Assembly (NCBI RefSeq): GCF_011046975.1
Contig: NZ_CP049253.1
Coordinates: forward strand, 62,001 to 126,000
Direction of reading: 5' to 3'
DNA: 64,000 nt
Origin: Microbacterium amylolyticum
GTDB taxonomy: Bacteria > Actinomycetota > Actinomycetes > Actinomycetales > Microbacteriaceae
The position numbers and the translations under genes are program-made. Positions within the stretch are counted from its first letter, which is position 1. The number at the start of each line of letters is the position of its first letter. Positions 54,986 through 64,000 of the stretch are shown here, piece by piece. The notes under the pieces were generated by a model. That model ran no database searches and was not told where the DNA came from. It was given only the letters and a program-made list of their open reading frames with translations.

Positions 54986-55835
54986 TCTTGTCGCCGCATC
55001 CCGCCCGCTGAGCTGGATCAACACGGCGTATCCCTTTGCCGCGGCCTACCTGCTGGCCGGCGGAATCGTCGACCCCCTCTTCATCGTTGGCGTCGTTTTC
55101 TTCCTCGTGCCGTACAACCTGGCGATGTATGGCATCAACGATGTTTTCGACTACGCCTCCGATATCGCGAACCCGCGAAAGGGCGGCGTTGAGGGCGCAC
55201 TTCTGGCGCCCGCGAAGCATCGCATGGTGCTCGTGGCCTCCGGCGTGAGCTGCGCCCCGTTCATCGTTGCCCTGGGTGTTCTCGCACCGCCGCTTGCTCT
55301 CATTCCCCTGGCGATTGCGATGTTCGCGGTGGTCGCATACTCTGCACCGCCTTTTCGGGCCAAGGAAATCCCGCTTGTCGACTCGATCACATCGAGTACC
55401 CATTTCGTCGCCCCGGCTGTGTACGGTGTGGCAGCAGCCGGAGGAGATTTCTCCCTCACGGTTGTGGCGGCCCTCGCGGCATTCTTCGCCTGGGGAATTG
55501 CGAGCCATGCTTTCGGGGCTGTTCAGGATGTTCTGCCCGATCGTGAAGCGGGAATCTCCTCGATCGCCACCCGCTTCGGCGCTGCTCGCACGGTGCGCTT
55601 TGCGATTCTGATGTGGCTGGCGGCTGCGGCGTTCCTCGTGTTCGCGGGGCCACCGGCGGCATGGGCAGCATTCCTCGTGGTTCCGTATGTGTGCGCTGCT
55701 GCGCCGTTCTTCCGCATCTCGGACGCCGATTCCGCGCGTGCAAACCGCGGATGGCGGCTGTTTCTCGGCATCAATTTCGTGTGTGGGTTCCTCCTCACTC
55801 TTCTTCTCATCGTCGTCGCCATCGGCGCGATCTGA
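54975..55835 (+). CDS. crtEb: Lycopene elongase (UbiA family)
   Basis: A 286-residue prenyltransferase with about eight membrane helices. Asp-rich motifs GINDVFDYASDIANPRKGG and AVQDVLPDREAGISS bind prenyl diphosphate. It adds C5 units to lycopene, giving C50 carotenoids such as decaprenoxanthin-type products. Overlaps crtYf by 11 bases. Confidence 0.9.
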   Translation: MIRDLVAASRPLSWINTAYPFAAAYLLAGGIVDPLFIVGVVFFLVPYNLAMYGINDVFDYASDIANPRKGGVEGALLAPAKHRMVLVASGVSCAPFIVALGVLAPPLALIPLAIAMFAVVAYSAPPFRAKEIPLVDSITSSTHFVAPAVYGVAAAGGDFSLTVVAALAAFFAWGIASHAFGAVQDVLPDREAGISSIATRFGAARTVRFAILMWLAAAAFLVFAGPPAAWAAFLVVPYVCAAAPFFRISDADSARANRGWRLFLGINFVCGFLLTLLLIVVAIGAI

Positions 55836-55861
55836 TCCCGCTTCGACCTCGGGAGGTCATC

Positions 55862-57034
55862 ATGAAAGACACCACCGTTCCGTTCGCGTCACCGGCATCG
55901 GCCAGCGGTGCCCCGTACGCCAGCGAAGGACAGTCCTACGACGCACTCCTTCTCGCCGGGTTCGGCGGGCCGGAAGGGCAGGACGACGTTCTGCCGTTTC
56001 TCCGCAATGTCACTCGCGGTCGTGGGATCCCCGATGAGCGCCTGGAGGAAGTGGCGCATCACTACCGGCACTTCGGCGGTGTCAGCCCGATCAACGCGCA
56101 GAACCGTGCGCTGAAAGAGGCGCTCGAAGCAGAACTGGCCCGGCGCGGCATTGCGCTTCCCGTGTACTGGGGCAACCGAAATTGGGCGCCGTACCTGACC
56201 GACACCGTCGCAGAGGCGGCCCGAGACGGACACACCCGCCTGCTCGCGTTGGCCACGAGCGCATACAGCTCGTACTCCAGCTGCCGGCAGTATCGAGAGG
56301 ATCTGTCCCGCGCGGTTGAGGAATCAGGCCTCGGCGATACGGTCGAGGTCGACAAGATCCGTCAGTTCTTTGATCACCCCGGTTTTATCGACGCATTCGT
56401 CCCGGGGGTTGTCGAAGCAATCCGGGAGTTGCGAGGTTCTGCCGACGCCAGCGCCGTCACCGTGCTGTTTACGACGCACAGCATCCCGCAGGCCGACGCT
56501 GAGCGCTCGGGCCCGCGCGACATCGACTTCGGTCCAGGCGGCGCATACGAGGCGCAGCATCGCGCTGTCGCCGAGGCCGTGATGCACGCGGTGCGTGCTT
56601 CCGAACCGCTGGCGGAAGATGTGGAGTGGGAGCTCGTCTTCCAGTCGCGCTCAGGGCCCGCCTCCCAGCCGTGGCTCGAACCGGATATCTGTGATCGAAT
56701 CGCTGAGCTTCCCGCAGAGGGGGCGTCGAGCGTGGTCATCGTGCCGGTCGGATTTGTCAGTGACCACATGGAAGTGATGTGGGACCTCGATAACGAGGCC
56801 ATGGAGGCGGCAGAAGAGGCAGGTCTGCGTGCGATACGGACGCCAACGCCCGGCATCGACCCCCAGTTCGTGTCAGGACTGATCGACCTCGTCGAGGAGC
56901 GCATCGCGGCGGTTCCGCAGAACGAGCGGCCGCGGCGGACTGAACTGGGGCCGTGGTTCGATGTGTGCCGCCCGGGCTGCTGTGAGAACGCGCGACTCGG
57001 CTTCCGGCCTGCGGCGGCGGGAGTAGCTCCGTAG
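55862..57034 (+). CDS. hemH: Ferrochelatase (coproporphyrin-type, actinobacterial)
   Basis: A 390-residue chelatase inserting Fe2+ into coproporphyrin III (or protoporphyrin). LLAGFGGPEGQDDVLPFL, HYRHFGGVSPIN, FTTHSIPQ with the catalytic His, and VPVGFVSDHMEVMWD are present. The C-terminal FDVCRPGCCENARLG carries the Cys cluster of actinobacterial [2Fe-2S] ferrochelatases. RBS GGGAGG; 27 bases after crtEb. Confidence 0.92.
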   Translation: MKDTTVPFASPASASGAPYASEGQSYDALLLAGFGGPEGQDDVLPFLRNVTRGRGIPDERLEEVAHHYRHFGGVSPINAQNRALKEALEAELARRGIALPVYWGNRNWAPYLTDTVAEAARDGHTRLLALATSAYSSYSSCRQYREDLSRAVEESGLGDTVEVDKIRQFFDHPGFIDAFVPGVVEAIRELRGSADASAVTVLFTTHSIPQADAERSGPRDIDFGPGGAYEAQHRAVAEAVMHAVRASEPLAEDVEWELVFQSRSGPASQPWLEPDICDRIAELPAEGASSVVIVPVGFVSDHMEVMWDLDNEAMEAAEEAGLRAIRTPTPGIDPQFVSGLIDLVEERIAAVPQNERPRRTELGPWFDVCRPGCCENARLGFRPAAAGVAP

Positions 57035-57050
57035 GACATCGTTCACCTGG

Positions 57051-57078
57051 CGCAGCCGGCCGCCACTAGTCGGCTGCG
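57051..57078 (+). terminator. Hairpin after ferrochelatase
   Basis: CGCAGCCG ... CGGCTGCG inverted repeat, 17 bases after the stop. Confidence 0.5.
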
Positions 57079-57134
57079 TCAGGACAGGCGACGGCAACGA
57101 ATGCTGAGGCCGCGGAGCTCGGATTGAACCGACT

Positions 57135-57744
57135 TCACGCGAGATGCTCGGCCCGCGTTGGCCCATCGACAACGGGTATGGCACGAGTCTCGTGCCGATC
57201 GACCAGAACGCGCGGTGACAGCAGGGCTATTCCGTGATTTTCTGCGACGAGATCGAGCATGAGCTCCGCGCTCATGGTTTCGAGGCGCACCTCGCGTGTC
57301 AGACCCGCTCCCGCGAAGGTGATGTCGGATTGAGCGCGCCCGGGGCTCCCCGCGAGGAAGTCGATAAAGGACTCGTGGGCGACCTCCGCCAGCGTGAGCC
57401 GTTCCCTGTCCGCGAACGGATGCGTGTGGCTCACGGCGGCGACCAGGCGATCTCTGGCGAGAACGCGTGAGGACACTCCCTCGGGGGTCGCCGATTCTGG
57501 TAAACCCAGGAACGCCACGTCGAGTGCTCCTGCGGCGATCTCTGCGATGAATTCGTCGCTGCTTCCCACGCGCATCGTGACCGTGACGTGTGGATGCTCC
57601 CGCCGCCGCAGGCCGGAAGCCGAGCTCGCGCTCCAGCGACGCGATTTGGTGACTCAATGCCGATTGCACGACGTGACATCGGGCAGCCGCACGCGTGAAG
57701 TTGCGTTCTTCCGCGACGGCGAGCACGTAGCGCAGCGCATCGAC
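57135..57744 (-). pseudogene. LysR-family regulator, internally deleted
   Basis: The HTH ([20 protein letters not shown] ... [15 protein letters not shown]) is in one frame. The effector domain ([20 protein letters not shown] ... [13 protein letters not shown]) is in another. About 70 residues between them are missing, and no start codon survives. It sits divergent from an EamA fragment, the usual pairing. Confidence 0.75.
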
Positions 57745-57748
57745 GCTC

Positions 57749-58172
57749 GTGGCGCTGCTCGTCGTGATTGTTCTGTCCGAGCGGCTGTCGACGTGGCGTT
57801 TGGGGTGGGGAGTCGCTGGCGTCGGCGGCGTCGCGATGGTGGTGCTGGGCCCGGGAGCCGCCCTCGACTCGGTGGGCGTGGTGGCAGGGATCGCCGGCGC
57901 CGCCTCGATGGGAGTGGGCGTGGTTCTTACGAAGCGCTGGGGGCGACCACCCGGAGTCTCGGCGGTCGGGTTCGCGAGCTGGCAGCTGGCCGCCGGCGGG
58001 ACGTTGCTCATTGTTCCCGCGCTGCTCATCGATGGCGTACCCGCCGAGATCTCGCTACCGGCGGTGGCGGGGTATGTCTGGCTCGGCCTCGTTGGCGGAC
58101 TTCTCGCATACACGCTGTGGTTTCGAGGAATCGGTCGGCTTCCCGTCACCGCCATCGCACCCTCGGCCTCTA
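57749..58172 (+). pseudogene. EamA-family transporter fragment
   Basis: Encodes [19 protein letters not shown] ... [22 protein letters not shown] and then runs into unrelated sequence. About four central to late helices of a ten-helix drug/metabolite transporter remain. N- and C-terminal parts are gone. Confidence 0.7.
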
Positions 58173-59681
58173 GCGCATCGTCCGACGGAGAACGATCGTT
58201 GCCGCGACAGCTGTTGCGGCCATGATCGCGGCTCCGATCAGGAACACATCGCTCATCGCGGCGGTGAAGGCCTCGTTCGCCATGGCCTGGAACCCCGCGC
58301 CGATTTCTTCCGGGAGGCTGTCGGCGACGATTTGCGAGGCGCCGAGAGTTTCGGAAGCTGCGTCAACAGCGTCTGCGGACATGCCTTCGGGAGCGGAAGA
58401 GGTGAGATTGTCACGGTAGAGCGACATACCGACGGCTCCGAGCGTCGCGATGCCGAGCGCGCCGCCCACCTCGTATCCCGTCTCTCCGATTCCCGCTGCG
58501 GCGCCCGCCTTGTGTGGGGGAACCGAGCCAAGAATGACGTCGTTTGTCAGCGGGTCGGCAACGCCGACACCTACTCCGAGGAAGAAACCGCCGAAGACGG
58601 CGATTCCGAGAATGGCGGAGGTGCCGAGCATGCTCATCGCGACGAAGCCAGCTGCGGCCAGCGCGAATCCTCCTCCGACGATCCACGGGACCGGGATCAC
58701 GCGTGCGAACAGCGGCGCCGAGAGAGCGCCAAGGAGAGATCCGACCGCAACGGGCAGTGCCCACAGACCGGCTTCCAGCGGGCTCTTTTCCAGAACGACC
58801 TGCACGTACTGCGGAAAGAAGAACAGGAGCGACGTCTGAGCGAAAACGCCGAGAGCGTTCGCGAGTACGGAGGTCGTAAACGGAGCGGCGCGGAACAGAC
58901 GGACGTCGATCAGCGGGTTCTGGGCGCGCAAGAGCCGGAGGAGGACGGCGGCCAAGACTACGAAGCCGACGGCGATTCCGATCCACGATCCGTCCTGCCA
59001 GGAGTTCGTGGCAGCGGTCTTGAAACCGTAGACAACGGCAACCAGGCCGGTGGTCACGAGGACGGCGGACAGCACGTCGAACGGGCCCGGGTCCGGGTTC
59101 TTCGATTCGGGAAGAAGGAACGGCCCGGCGATGAGCAGAAGAACCATGATCGGCACATTGATCAGGAACAGAGCGCCCCAGGCGAAGTGAGCCAGCAAGG
59201 CACCGCCCAGGAGGGGGCCGAGGCCCATGCCGGCAGCGAAGCACGAGGTCCAGATCGCGACGGCGGTGCGACGCTGCAGGGGATCGTGGAAGATGTTGCG
59301 AATCAGGGCAAGGGTCGACGGCATCAGCGTCGCCCCGGCGAGTCCCATGATGGCGCGGGCAGCGATGAGGACCTCGGCGCTGCCCGAGAATGCAGCCAAA
59401 ACGGATGCAGCCCCGAACGCCGCTGCGCCGACGAGCAGCAGTAGTCGCCGTCCGATGCGATCACCCAGTGAACCCATCAGAAGAAGTGATCCGGCAAGCA
59501 CGAGGCCGTAGACATCGATGATCCACAGCAGCTGCGTTCCGCTCGGCTCGAGATCGCGGCTGAGCGCCGGCACGGCGATCGAGAGCACCGTGAGGTCGAT
59601 GCTGAGCAGGAGCACAGGAAGAGAAAGTGCTGAGAGCGCAACCCACTGCCGTATGTCAGCGCGGAGATTCGGCGCGAGCAA
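58170..59681 (-). CDS. MFS efflux transporter (DHA2, 14 TM)
   Basis: A drug:H+ antiporter of about 500 residues with 14 predicted helices. [35 protein letters not shown] (motif A), and [19 protein letters not shown] (motif C region) resemble SmvA/QacA. A TTG at 59681 is the nearest plausible start; the frame is open to 59804 but overlaps the divergent TetR gene. The TetR protein probably represses it. Confidence 0.82.
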   Translation of the reverse strand: MLAPNLRADIRQWVALSALSLPVLLLSIDLTVLSIAVPALSRDLEPSGTQLLWIIDVYGLVLAGSLLLMGSLGDRIGRRLLLLVGAAAFGAASVLAAFSGSAEVLIAARAIMGLAGATLMPSTLALIRNIFHDPLQRRTAVAIWTSCFAAGMGLGPLLGGALLAHFAWGALFLINVPIMVLLLIAGPFLLPESKNPDPGPFDVLSAVLVTTGLVAVVYGFKTAATNSWQDGSWIGIAVGFVVLAAVLLRLLRAQNPLIDVRLFRAAPFTTSVLANALGVFAQTSLLFFFPQYVQVVLEKSPLEAGLWALPVAVGSLLGALSAPLFARVIPVPWIVGGGFALAAAGFVAMSMLGTSAILGIAVFGGFFLGVGVGVADPLTNDVILGSVPPHKAGAAAGIGETGYEVGGALGIATLGAVGMSLYRDNLTSSAPEGMSADAVDAASETLGASQIVADSLPEEIGAGFQAMANEAFTAAMSDVFLIGAAIMAATAVAATIVLRRTMR

Positions 59682-59702
59682 CTCGCCGATGCCGCCCTGG
59701 CC

Positions 59703-60242
59703 GTGATGAAGCGCGACGGCGTGCGCGCGGCAACCACCCGTCGCATCTGTGAAGAGGCGGGTGTCGCACAAGGCGCCTTCCACTACTGCTTTCGCTCCAA
59801 GCAAGAGCTGTTCGTCCTGCTCATGGAACGCGACGCCGAAGCTCCGGTTCAGGACGTGCGTGACGAGATCACACCGTCGATGTCTCCGCGAGAGTGCATC
59901 GCATTGCTGATGGACCGATATTGGCAGCAGGTGGAAAAAGACCCCGGGGAGCAGCTCGTGCTTGCCGAACTCAGCGTTCTGGCATTGCGAGATTCAGCGC
60001 TGTCGGACTACTCATCGATCGAGCACCGCGTGTATCTGGCGGCGACGCTGCAACACCTGCGCCACGCGGCGGAACGCACGGGCATGACGTATTCGATTCC
60101 TATCGAGGAGCTAGCCGAGGTCACCACGTCGGCCATGCTCGGGGTCAGCTCCGTCTGGCTGGCGACGCGCGACAGCGTGGCTGCTCGGCGAAACCTGGAC
60201 ATTCTCGCCGAGATGGTCGCGGCCTACGCGATCACCCCGTGA
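59703..60242 (+). CDS. TetR-family regulator (N-terminus uncertain)
   Basis: A TetR repressor divergent from the MFS gene. HTH: TTRRICEEAGVAQGAFHYCFRSKQELF. The open frame continues upstream as [17 protein letters not shown], which is normal TetR helix 1, but no ATG/GTG/TTG occurs there before a stop at 59631. Starting at 59703 would remove most of helix 1. The gene may therefore be 5'-damaged or use an unusual start. Confidence 0.72.
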   Translation: MMKRDGVRAATTRRICEEAGVAQGAFHYCFRSKQELFVLLMERDAEAPVQDVRDEITPSMSPRECIALLMDRYWQQVEKDPGEQLVLAELSVLALRDSALSDYSSIEHRVYLAATLQHLRHAAERTGMTYSIPIEELAEVTTSAMLGVSSVWLATRDSVAARRNLDILAEMVAAYAITP

Positions 60243-60304
60243 GGGATTCCGGCGGCAGATCTGCCGTGTAGTCTTTCGTCAACACAACATCGAACAGAAG
60301 GAGC

Positions 60305-60400
60305 GTGAGACCGCCGGTGGGCCATACCGACGAACCTCCGAGTTTTAGGCCGCCGTCCACGAGACAGCGCCATCATCGCAACGAGGCGGGTGGCGCATGA
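60305..60400 (+). CDS. Small Pro-rich ORF, possible leader peptide
   Basis: A 31-codon frame (GTG 60305, or 60317) rich in Pro and His: RPPVGHTDEPPSFRPP then RQRHHRNEAGG. Its TGA overlaps the CNNM gene ATG (ATGA). AAGGAG lies just before the first GTG. It may only serve translational coupling, or sense Mg2+ through Pro-rich nascent-chain effects. Low certainty. Confidence 0.4.
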   Translation: MRPPVGHTDEPPSFRPPSTRQRHHRNEAGGA

Positions 60401-61779
60401 TCATCGCGGCTCTCATCCTCATCCTGGGAATACTCACCACCCTCGCGATCGTCGCAGCCAATGGCTTCTTCGTCGCACAAGAGTTCGCCTATATGTCCGT
60501 CGACCGCTCTCGGTTGCGTGCGCTGGCAGCATCGGGCGACGAGGCGGCAGCCCGTGCGCTGAAAGTCACCCGCCGGACGTCCTTCATGCTGTCGGGGGCG
60601 CAACTCGGTATCACCGTCACCGGCCTGCTGGTTGGCTTTGTCGCCCAGCCGATGATCGGAGCCTCGCTCGGAACGCTTCTCGGCGGAACGGGCATTCCCG
60701 TTGCCGTCAGCGTCACCGTCGGTACGGTTCTCGCGCTCGCCGCGGCGACCATTGTCCAGATGATCTTCGGCGAGCTCTATCCGAAGAACCTCGCGATCGC
60801 GAGCCCGGAACCCTTGGCGCGGCAACTCAGCCGACCCACACTCGTGTACCTCGCGATGTTCGGATGGCTTATCTGGGTGTTCGACAAGTCGGCAAACGCG
60901 CTTCTTGCGCTCTTGCGTATCGAACCGGTGCACGACATCGAGACGAACGCCTCGCCTGAGGAGCTGCGCAGGGCTGTGGCGGAATCGCGTGACAGCGGTC
61001 ATTTGCCCGGCGAGCTCTCCCTGATTCTGGATCGCGTGATCGAGTTCCCGGAGCAAGATGTCGAACACGCCATGGTGCCGCGTTCACGGGTGGATTTCGT
61101 TCCGGCGGATCTCCCTGTTGCTGAGCTTCGCCGGACGATGGCCGCTGGGCACTCTCGATACCCGGTACTTGACCCATCGGGTCAGCCTGTTGGTGTCGTT
61201 GAGCTCACCGCTCTTCTTCGTCGCACTCCCGGGCCGAGCGACACAGCGGCGGACCTGATGCGCGAACCCGTGATCATCCCCACGCTCATGAGCCTGCCGG
61301 AGGCACTTCACCAGCTTCGGCACGCCAAACAGCAGCTCGCGTGCGTTATCGACGAGTACGGAGGCTTCGCCGGCATTCTCACCGCGGAGGATCTCGCGGA
61401 GGAACTGGTTGGCGAGCTTGAGGACGAACACGATGTGCGTGCTCATGAACAGACGCTGTCGATCGGTGGCGACGCCTGGTTGATGGACGGTGACCTCCAC
61501 GTGGATGAGCTCCGCCGCATCATCGGACATGACCTTCCTCCCGGGGATTTCGAAACGCTTTCGGGCCTCGTGATCGCCGAGAAAAAGGCTCTTCCGCGTG
61601 CGGGCGATCAGCTCCGCATCCCTCTTCCGCTTGAGCCGATCGACTATGTTGCCGAAACCCCCGTCCGCCGCTATCTGGAGGTCATGATCCTCGACCTCGT
61701 GCGGCGGGTACCCGGCAAGGTGCGCTTGCGCATCGTCGAGGATGAGGCGCCCGAAGACACTGAGGGAGACGCACGATGA
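60397..61779 (+). CDS. CNNM/CBS-pair membrane protein (CorC/HlyC type)
   Basis: A 460-residue protein. N-terminal CNNM domain with four helices (LAIVAANGFFVAQEFAYMSVDRSRL ... MIFGELYPKNLAIA). Two CBS domains (about residues 215-330; VPRSRVDFVPADLPVAEL, CVIDEYGGFAGILTAEDL) and a C-terminal CorC_HlyC domain (GDLHVDELRRIIGHDLP ... FETLSGLVI) follow. The family moves Mg2+ or related ions. ATGA overlap to the next gene. Confidence 0.88.
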   Translation: MIIAALILILGILTTLAIVAANGFFVAQEFAYMSVDRSRLRALAASGDEAAARALKVTRRTSFMLSGAQLGITVTGLLVGFVAQPMIGASLGTLLGGTGIPVAVSVTVGTVLALAAATIVQMIFGELYPKNLAIASPEPLARQLSRPTLVYLAMFGWLIWVFDKSANALLALLRIEPVHDIETNASPEELRRAVAESRDSGHLPGELSLILDRVIEFPEQDVEHAMVPRSRVDFVPADLPVAELRRTMAAGHSRYPVLDPSGQPVGVVELTALLRRTPGPSDTAADLMREPVIIPTLMSLPEALHQLRHAKQQLACVIDEYGGFAGILTAEDLAEELVGELEDEHDVRAHEQTLSIGGDAWLMDGDLHVDELRRIIGHDLPPGDFETLSGLVIAEKKALPRAGDQLRIPLPLEPIDYVAETPVRRYLEVMILDLVRRVPGKVRLRIVEDEAPEDTEGDAR

Positions 61780-62807
61780 ACCCGTGGATCGTGATCGTTG
61801 CGACGATCGGTTTGATTGCCGCGAGTGCCTTTTTCGTCGTGATCGAGTTCTCTCTTCTTGGGGCGCGGCGGCATCGCCTCGAGCAGGAAGCCGAAACGCG
61901 CGCATCTGCTCGGTCGGCTTTGCGCGGGATGAACGACCTCACCCTGATGCTCGCCGTGGCGCAGCTGGGGATCACGGCGTGTACGTTCGCGCTGGGCGCG
62001 GTCACCAAGCCCGCTGTTGACGCGTGGCTACTTGTGCCGCTCGAGACGCTCGGCCTCCCGTTGCGCCTGGCAGATGTTGTGGCCTTCGTCCTGGCGCTGT
62101 TCGTCGTCACGTTCCTGCACCTGGTCGTTGGTGAGATGGCGCCGAAGTCCTGGGCCATCGCCTATCCCGAGCTGGCGGCCAAGATCATCGCTTTTCCGGC
62201 ACGGGGCCTCGAACGACTCCTCCGTCCCCTGCTGTTGTGGATCAATCGCATGGCGAACAAGCTCGTTTTGGCGACAGGAGTGACCCCCGTTGAGCGGGCG
62301 GCCGTGGGCGGGCAAGACATCGATACGATCCGCCAGCTCGTTGAGCAGTCGGGGCGGGCGGGAACGATTGACGCCAATGTGCACGCGCAGCTCGCGGAGA
62401 TCCTTGATGTCCAGCGTGCGCAGCTCGTGGACCTCATCCGTCGCGAGATCGAGCCGACGCGAGTCGAGCCCGACGCGACCGTCGCCGATGTGCAGGATGC
62501 CGCAGCGCGGACCGGGCATATGCGCATTGTCGTCGCGCCGCGCACCTCGGATTCCTTTGCCGTTGTGCACGTACGCGACACTCTTCTTCGGGAGCGGAGC
62601 ATGGGGATTGCGGAGATCACGCGACCCGCGCTCTCCCTGGACCAGAGCATGTCGGCGGGAGAAGCGTTCAGACTGATGCGTGACGAGCACGAGCAACTCG
62701 CCGTGGTCGTCGATGGCGAAGAACTTGTCGGAGTGGTCTCGGTCACCGATATCCTCCGGCACATTCTGCCGAAGGTTGATCGATCCAGGAGTGCTACGGG
62801 CGAATAG
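61776..62807 (+). CDS. CNNM/CBS-pair membrane protein, short paralogue
   Basis: A 343-residue paralogue with CNNM domain (ASAFFVVIEFSLLGARRHRLEQE ... VGEMAPKSWAIAYPE) and CBS pair but no CorC_HlyC domain. Tandem long-plus-short pairs are frequent in actinobacteria and probably form a heteromer. Overlaps the first gene by 4 bases. Confidence 0.88.
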   Translation: MNPWIVIVATIGLIAASAFFVVIEFSLLGARRHRLEQEAETRASARSALRGMNDLTLMLAVAQLGITACTFALGAVTKPAVDAWLLVPLETLGLPLRLADVVAFVLALFVVTFLHLVVGEMAPKSWAIAYPELAAKIIAFPARGLERLLRPLLLWINRMANKLVLATGVTPVERAAVGGQDIDTIRQLVEQSGRAGTIDANVHAQLAEILDVQRAQLVDLIRREIEPTRVEPDATVADVQDAAARTGHMRIVVAPRTSDSFAVVHVRDTLLRERSMGIAEITRPALSLDQSMSAGEAFRLMRDEHEQLAVVVDGEELVGVVSVTDILRHILPKVDRSRSATGE

Positions 62808-62838
62808 GTTCAGCAACCGGCGCCTCGCCTCGCGACGG

Positions 62839-63490
62839 TTACGCGGTGACGTCCCGTGCGAACGCGATGCTCGGACGGAAGACCGTGTCGAGATCTTTCA
62901 CGTCCTGCCACAAATGCCCCGCCCCGGCAATCAGGTGCATCTCCGCGCGAACGCCGTGCTCGCCTCGATCGCCGTCGGACGATGTGTCTCGACGGGGCCG
63001 CCGATGAGCTGTTCCTCACGAGTGGGGCGTTCGGTCTGCGCGTCGGGCGCCGGAAACGACGCGAGATCTGCTGGGCCGTACCAGTCGACCACTCCGCGCA
63101 CGCCGGCCTGGTTGTCGAGGCCGGCAAGCGCCGCCAGGTGACCGCCAGCGGATTCGCCCCAGAGGACGATACGGGACGGGTCGATTCCCTGTGCCGTGCC
63201 CTGGTCTTGGACCCAGCTCAGCGCCGCACGGACATCGTCGAGCTGTGCCGGAAAGATCGCTTCGCCCGTCAGGCGATAGTCGATAGCGGCGACCGCGAAT
63301 CCTGCGCTCGTGAGACGCCCGAAGCTCTCAGCCGCAGGAACGCCGGGGGTGAATACACGCCGGCTTCCGATCCGCCAGCCGCGAGCGCCTGGCCGAGGAG
63401 CCTCGTGTTCTCGTCGTCCGTCGGGACCACCCTCTCGCCGATCGTGAACACGTCAGCATCGACGAAACGAACAACGAAGGATTCGTGATG
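62839..63490 (-). pseudogene. Alpha/beta hydrolase (esterase/lipase fold 3) with deletions
   Basis: FAVAAIDYRLTGEAIFPAQL and the nucleophile elbow LWGESAGGHLAAL are intact, and GPADLASFPAPDA follows. The frame then stops (TGA near 62930) and the C-terminal GAGHLWQDVKDLDTVFRP continues in another frame to a stop at 62839. The N-terminal HGGG part is absent. The 5' region abuts a LysR fragment. Confidence 0.72.
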
Positions 63491-63808
63491 CTGACGGGCG
63501 CGAGCCGGGACGTTCACGACGGGTGGCTGGTGGATCCCCGCCCCGACGGTTCGCATCCTCGCGTTGTCGCAACGTCAGACGATATCGAGGGGATCATCGA
63601 ACTCTGTGCCGCCGGTGTCGGCGTGAACATCGCTGCTGCATCGGCGGCAACGCATTTCTCGCGGCCAGGGCTTGTGTACGTTCCCATCGACGATGTGCCA
63701 CCGGTGCTGATTGACGTGTGGTGGCGGGCCGACGAGACATCGCGCGACGTCGCGCTCTTCATTGCTGTTGCGCGCGAGCACTATCGCCGGTCTCGTGCTG
63801 AATCGTGA
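63485..63808 (+). pseudogene. LysR-family effector-domain fragment
   Basis: About 105 residues of a LysR substrate-binding domain (HPRVVATSDDIEGIIELCAAGVGV ... VPIDDVPPVLIDVWWRADE). The HTH half is missing. It was probably the divergent regulator of the neighbouring esterase. Confidence 0.68.
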
Positions 63809-63814
63809 TCCCGC

Positions 63815-64000
63815 CTACGGGCTCGCGACAGTGAGCGCGTCGCCGACGTCCAGGTCGTGGAAGATGCCGCCGTGCTGTTCTGTGGCCCATGCCAGCCGTT
63901 GTCGGTGCATGCCCAGGCCGACCTCTGACAGAGGTTTGTCGTGTGTTCCGAACGCTTCTCGGGGGCGTACGGCGAGAACGAAGTCCATCGCCTCACCGAT
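63815..64000 (-). CDS. MBL-fold metallo-hydrolase (5' partial)
   Basis: About 61 C-terminal residues run off the window edge (GEAMDFVLAVRPREAFGTHD ... LSEVGLGMHRQRLAWATEQH ... LTVASP). This resembles the end of small MBL-fold hydrolases of the YcbL/UlaG-like type. Active-site motifs are outside the window. Confidence 0.6.
   Translation of the reverse strand: MGEAMDFVLAVRPREAFGTHDKPLSEVGLGMHRQRLAWATEQHGGIFHDLDVGDALTVASP

Noticed and set aside
57768..59444. 558-codon plus-strand frame over the MFS gene
   Set aside because: Low-complexity charged translation without domains; the minus strand encodes a 14-helix transporter.
60243..60396. Mg2+ (M-box) or Mn2+ (yybP-ykoY) riboswitch before the CNNM genes
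   Set aside because: I could not find the conserved core bases of either class; a Pro-rich small ORF explains the region better.

Overview
The window is high-GC actinobacterial DNA. The gene set (C50-carotenoid cluster idi-crtE-crtB-crtI-crtYe-crtYf-crtEb, otsAB, ilvDBNC, tmRNA with a tag ending ALAA, many GTG starts and ATGA-coupled operons) fits Microbacteriaceae, probably Microbacterium or a close relative; that placement is inference.

Region 1 (1-6.1 kb) looks like an array of small accessory modules: GNAT acetyltransferase, P-loop kinase, HigBA plus hydrolase, a second hydrolase, and a Clp-N/SRPBCC protein with its HTH partner. Modules are separated by five copies of a 45-64 bp repeat. 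In a fixed frame most copies encode a tail of the form EVGxCxNSVEFRFNV followed by a stop, and copies differ mostly at third codon positions. A sixth match is the true C-terminus of the first gene. No recombinase is visible nearby. The layout resembles an integron cassette array, but the repeats are not attC-like. This is the best candidate for an undescribed system.

Region 2 (6.1-9.3 kb) is a gene graveyard (GNAT, hydrolase, RibD-like and epimerase fragments) between an HxlR regulator, a RibD-C/DHFR-like reductase and a DUF4166 protein. Region 3 (9.3-19.3 kb) is mostly core genome: lipoproteins, ArfB, a hydrolase, an unusual condensation-domain/GNAT fusion, an HhH protein, tmRNA, a histidinol-phosphatase, a GntR and a LacI regulator, and an AGCS-transporter pseudogene.

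Region 4 (19.5-26.9 kb) is a 7.36-kb island in the 3' end of tRNA-Lys(CTT), bounded by a 53-bp direct repeat. It carries a tyrosine integrase, two arm-like 24-bp repeats, an intact IS1249-type IS with 8-bp target duplication, a PASTA membrane protein, ImmA/IrrE and holin-like remnants, a C5-cytosine methyltransferase with a convergent HNH nuclease (putative type II R-M), a membrane coiled-coil protein and two small proteins sharing the tail HPGDGDGI(I/V)DFPG.

Region 5 (26.9-39.2 kb) is an arabinan/L-arabinose locus: araB-araD-araA, a sugar ABC importer, GH51 and GH43 enzymes, an alditol-oxidase-like flavoprotein and a LacI regulator. Two classes of LacI-type palindrome are visible. Removing the island would bring the first LacI gene to about 350 bp from araB.

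Region 6 (39.2-57.1 kb) is core metabolism: otsA-otsB, ilvD, ilvB-ilvN-ilvC, a DoxX protein, a DUF4190-like membrane protein, a Nudix hydrolase, a MarR regulator divergent from the carotenoid operon, and ferrochelatase. Region 7 (57.1-64 kb) has eroded LysR, EamA and esterase genes, a TetR/DHA2-efflux pair, two overlapping CNNM/CBS membrane genes preceded by a small Pro-rich ORF, and the 3' part of an MBL-fold hydrolase.
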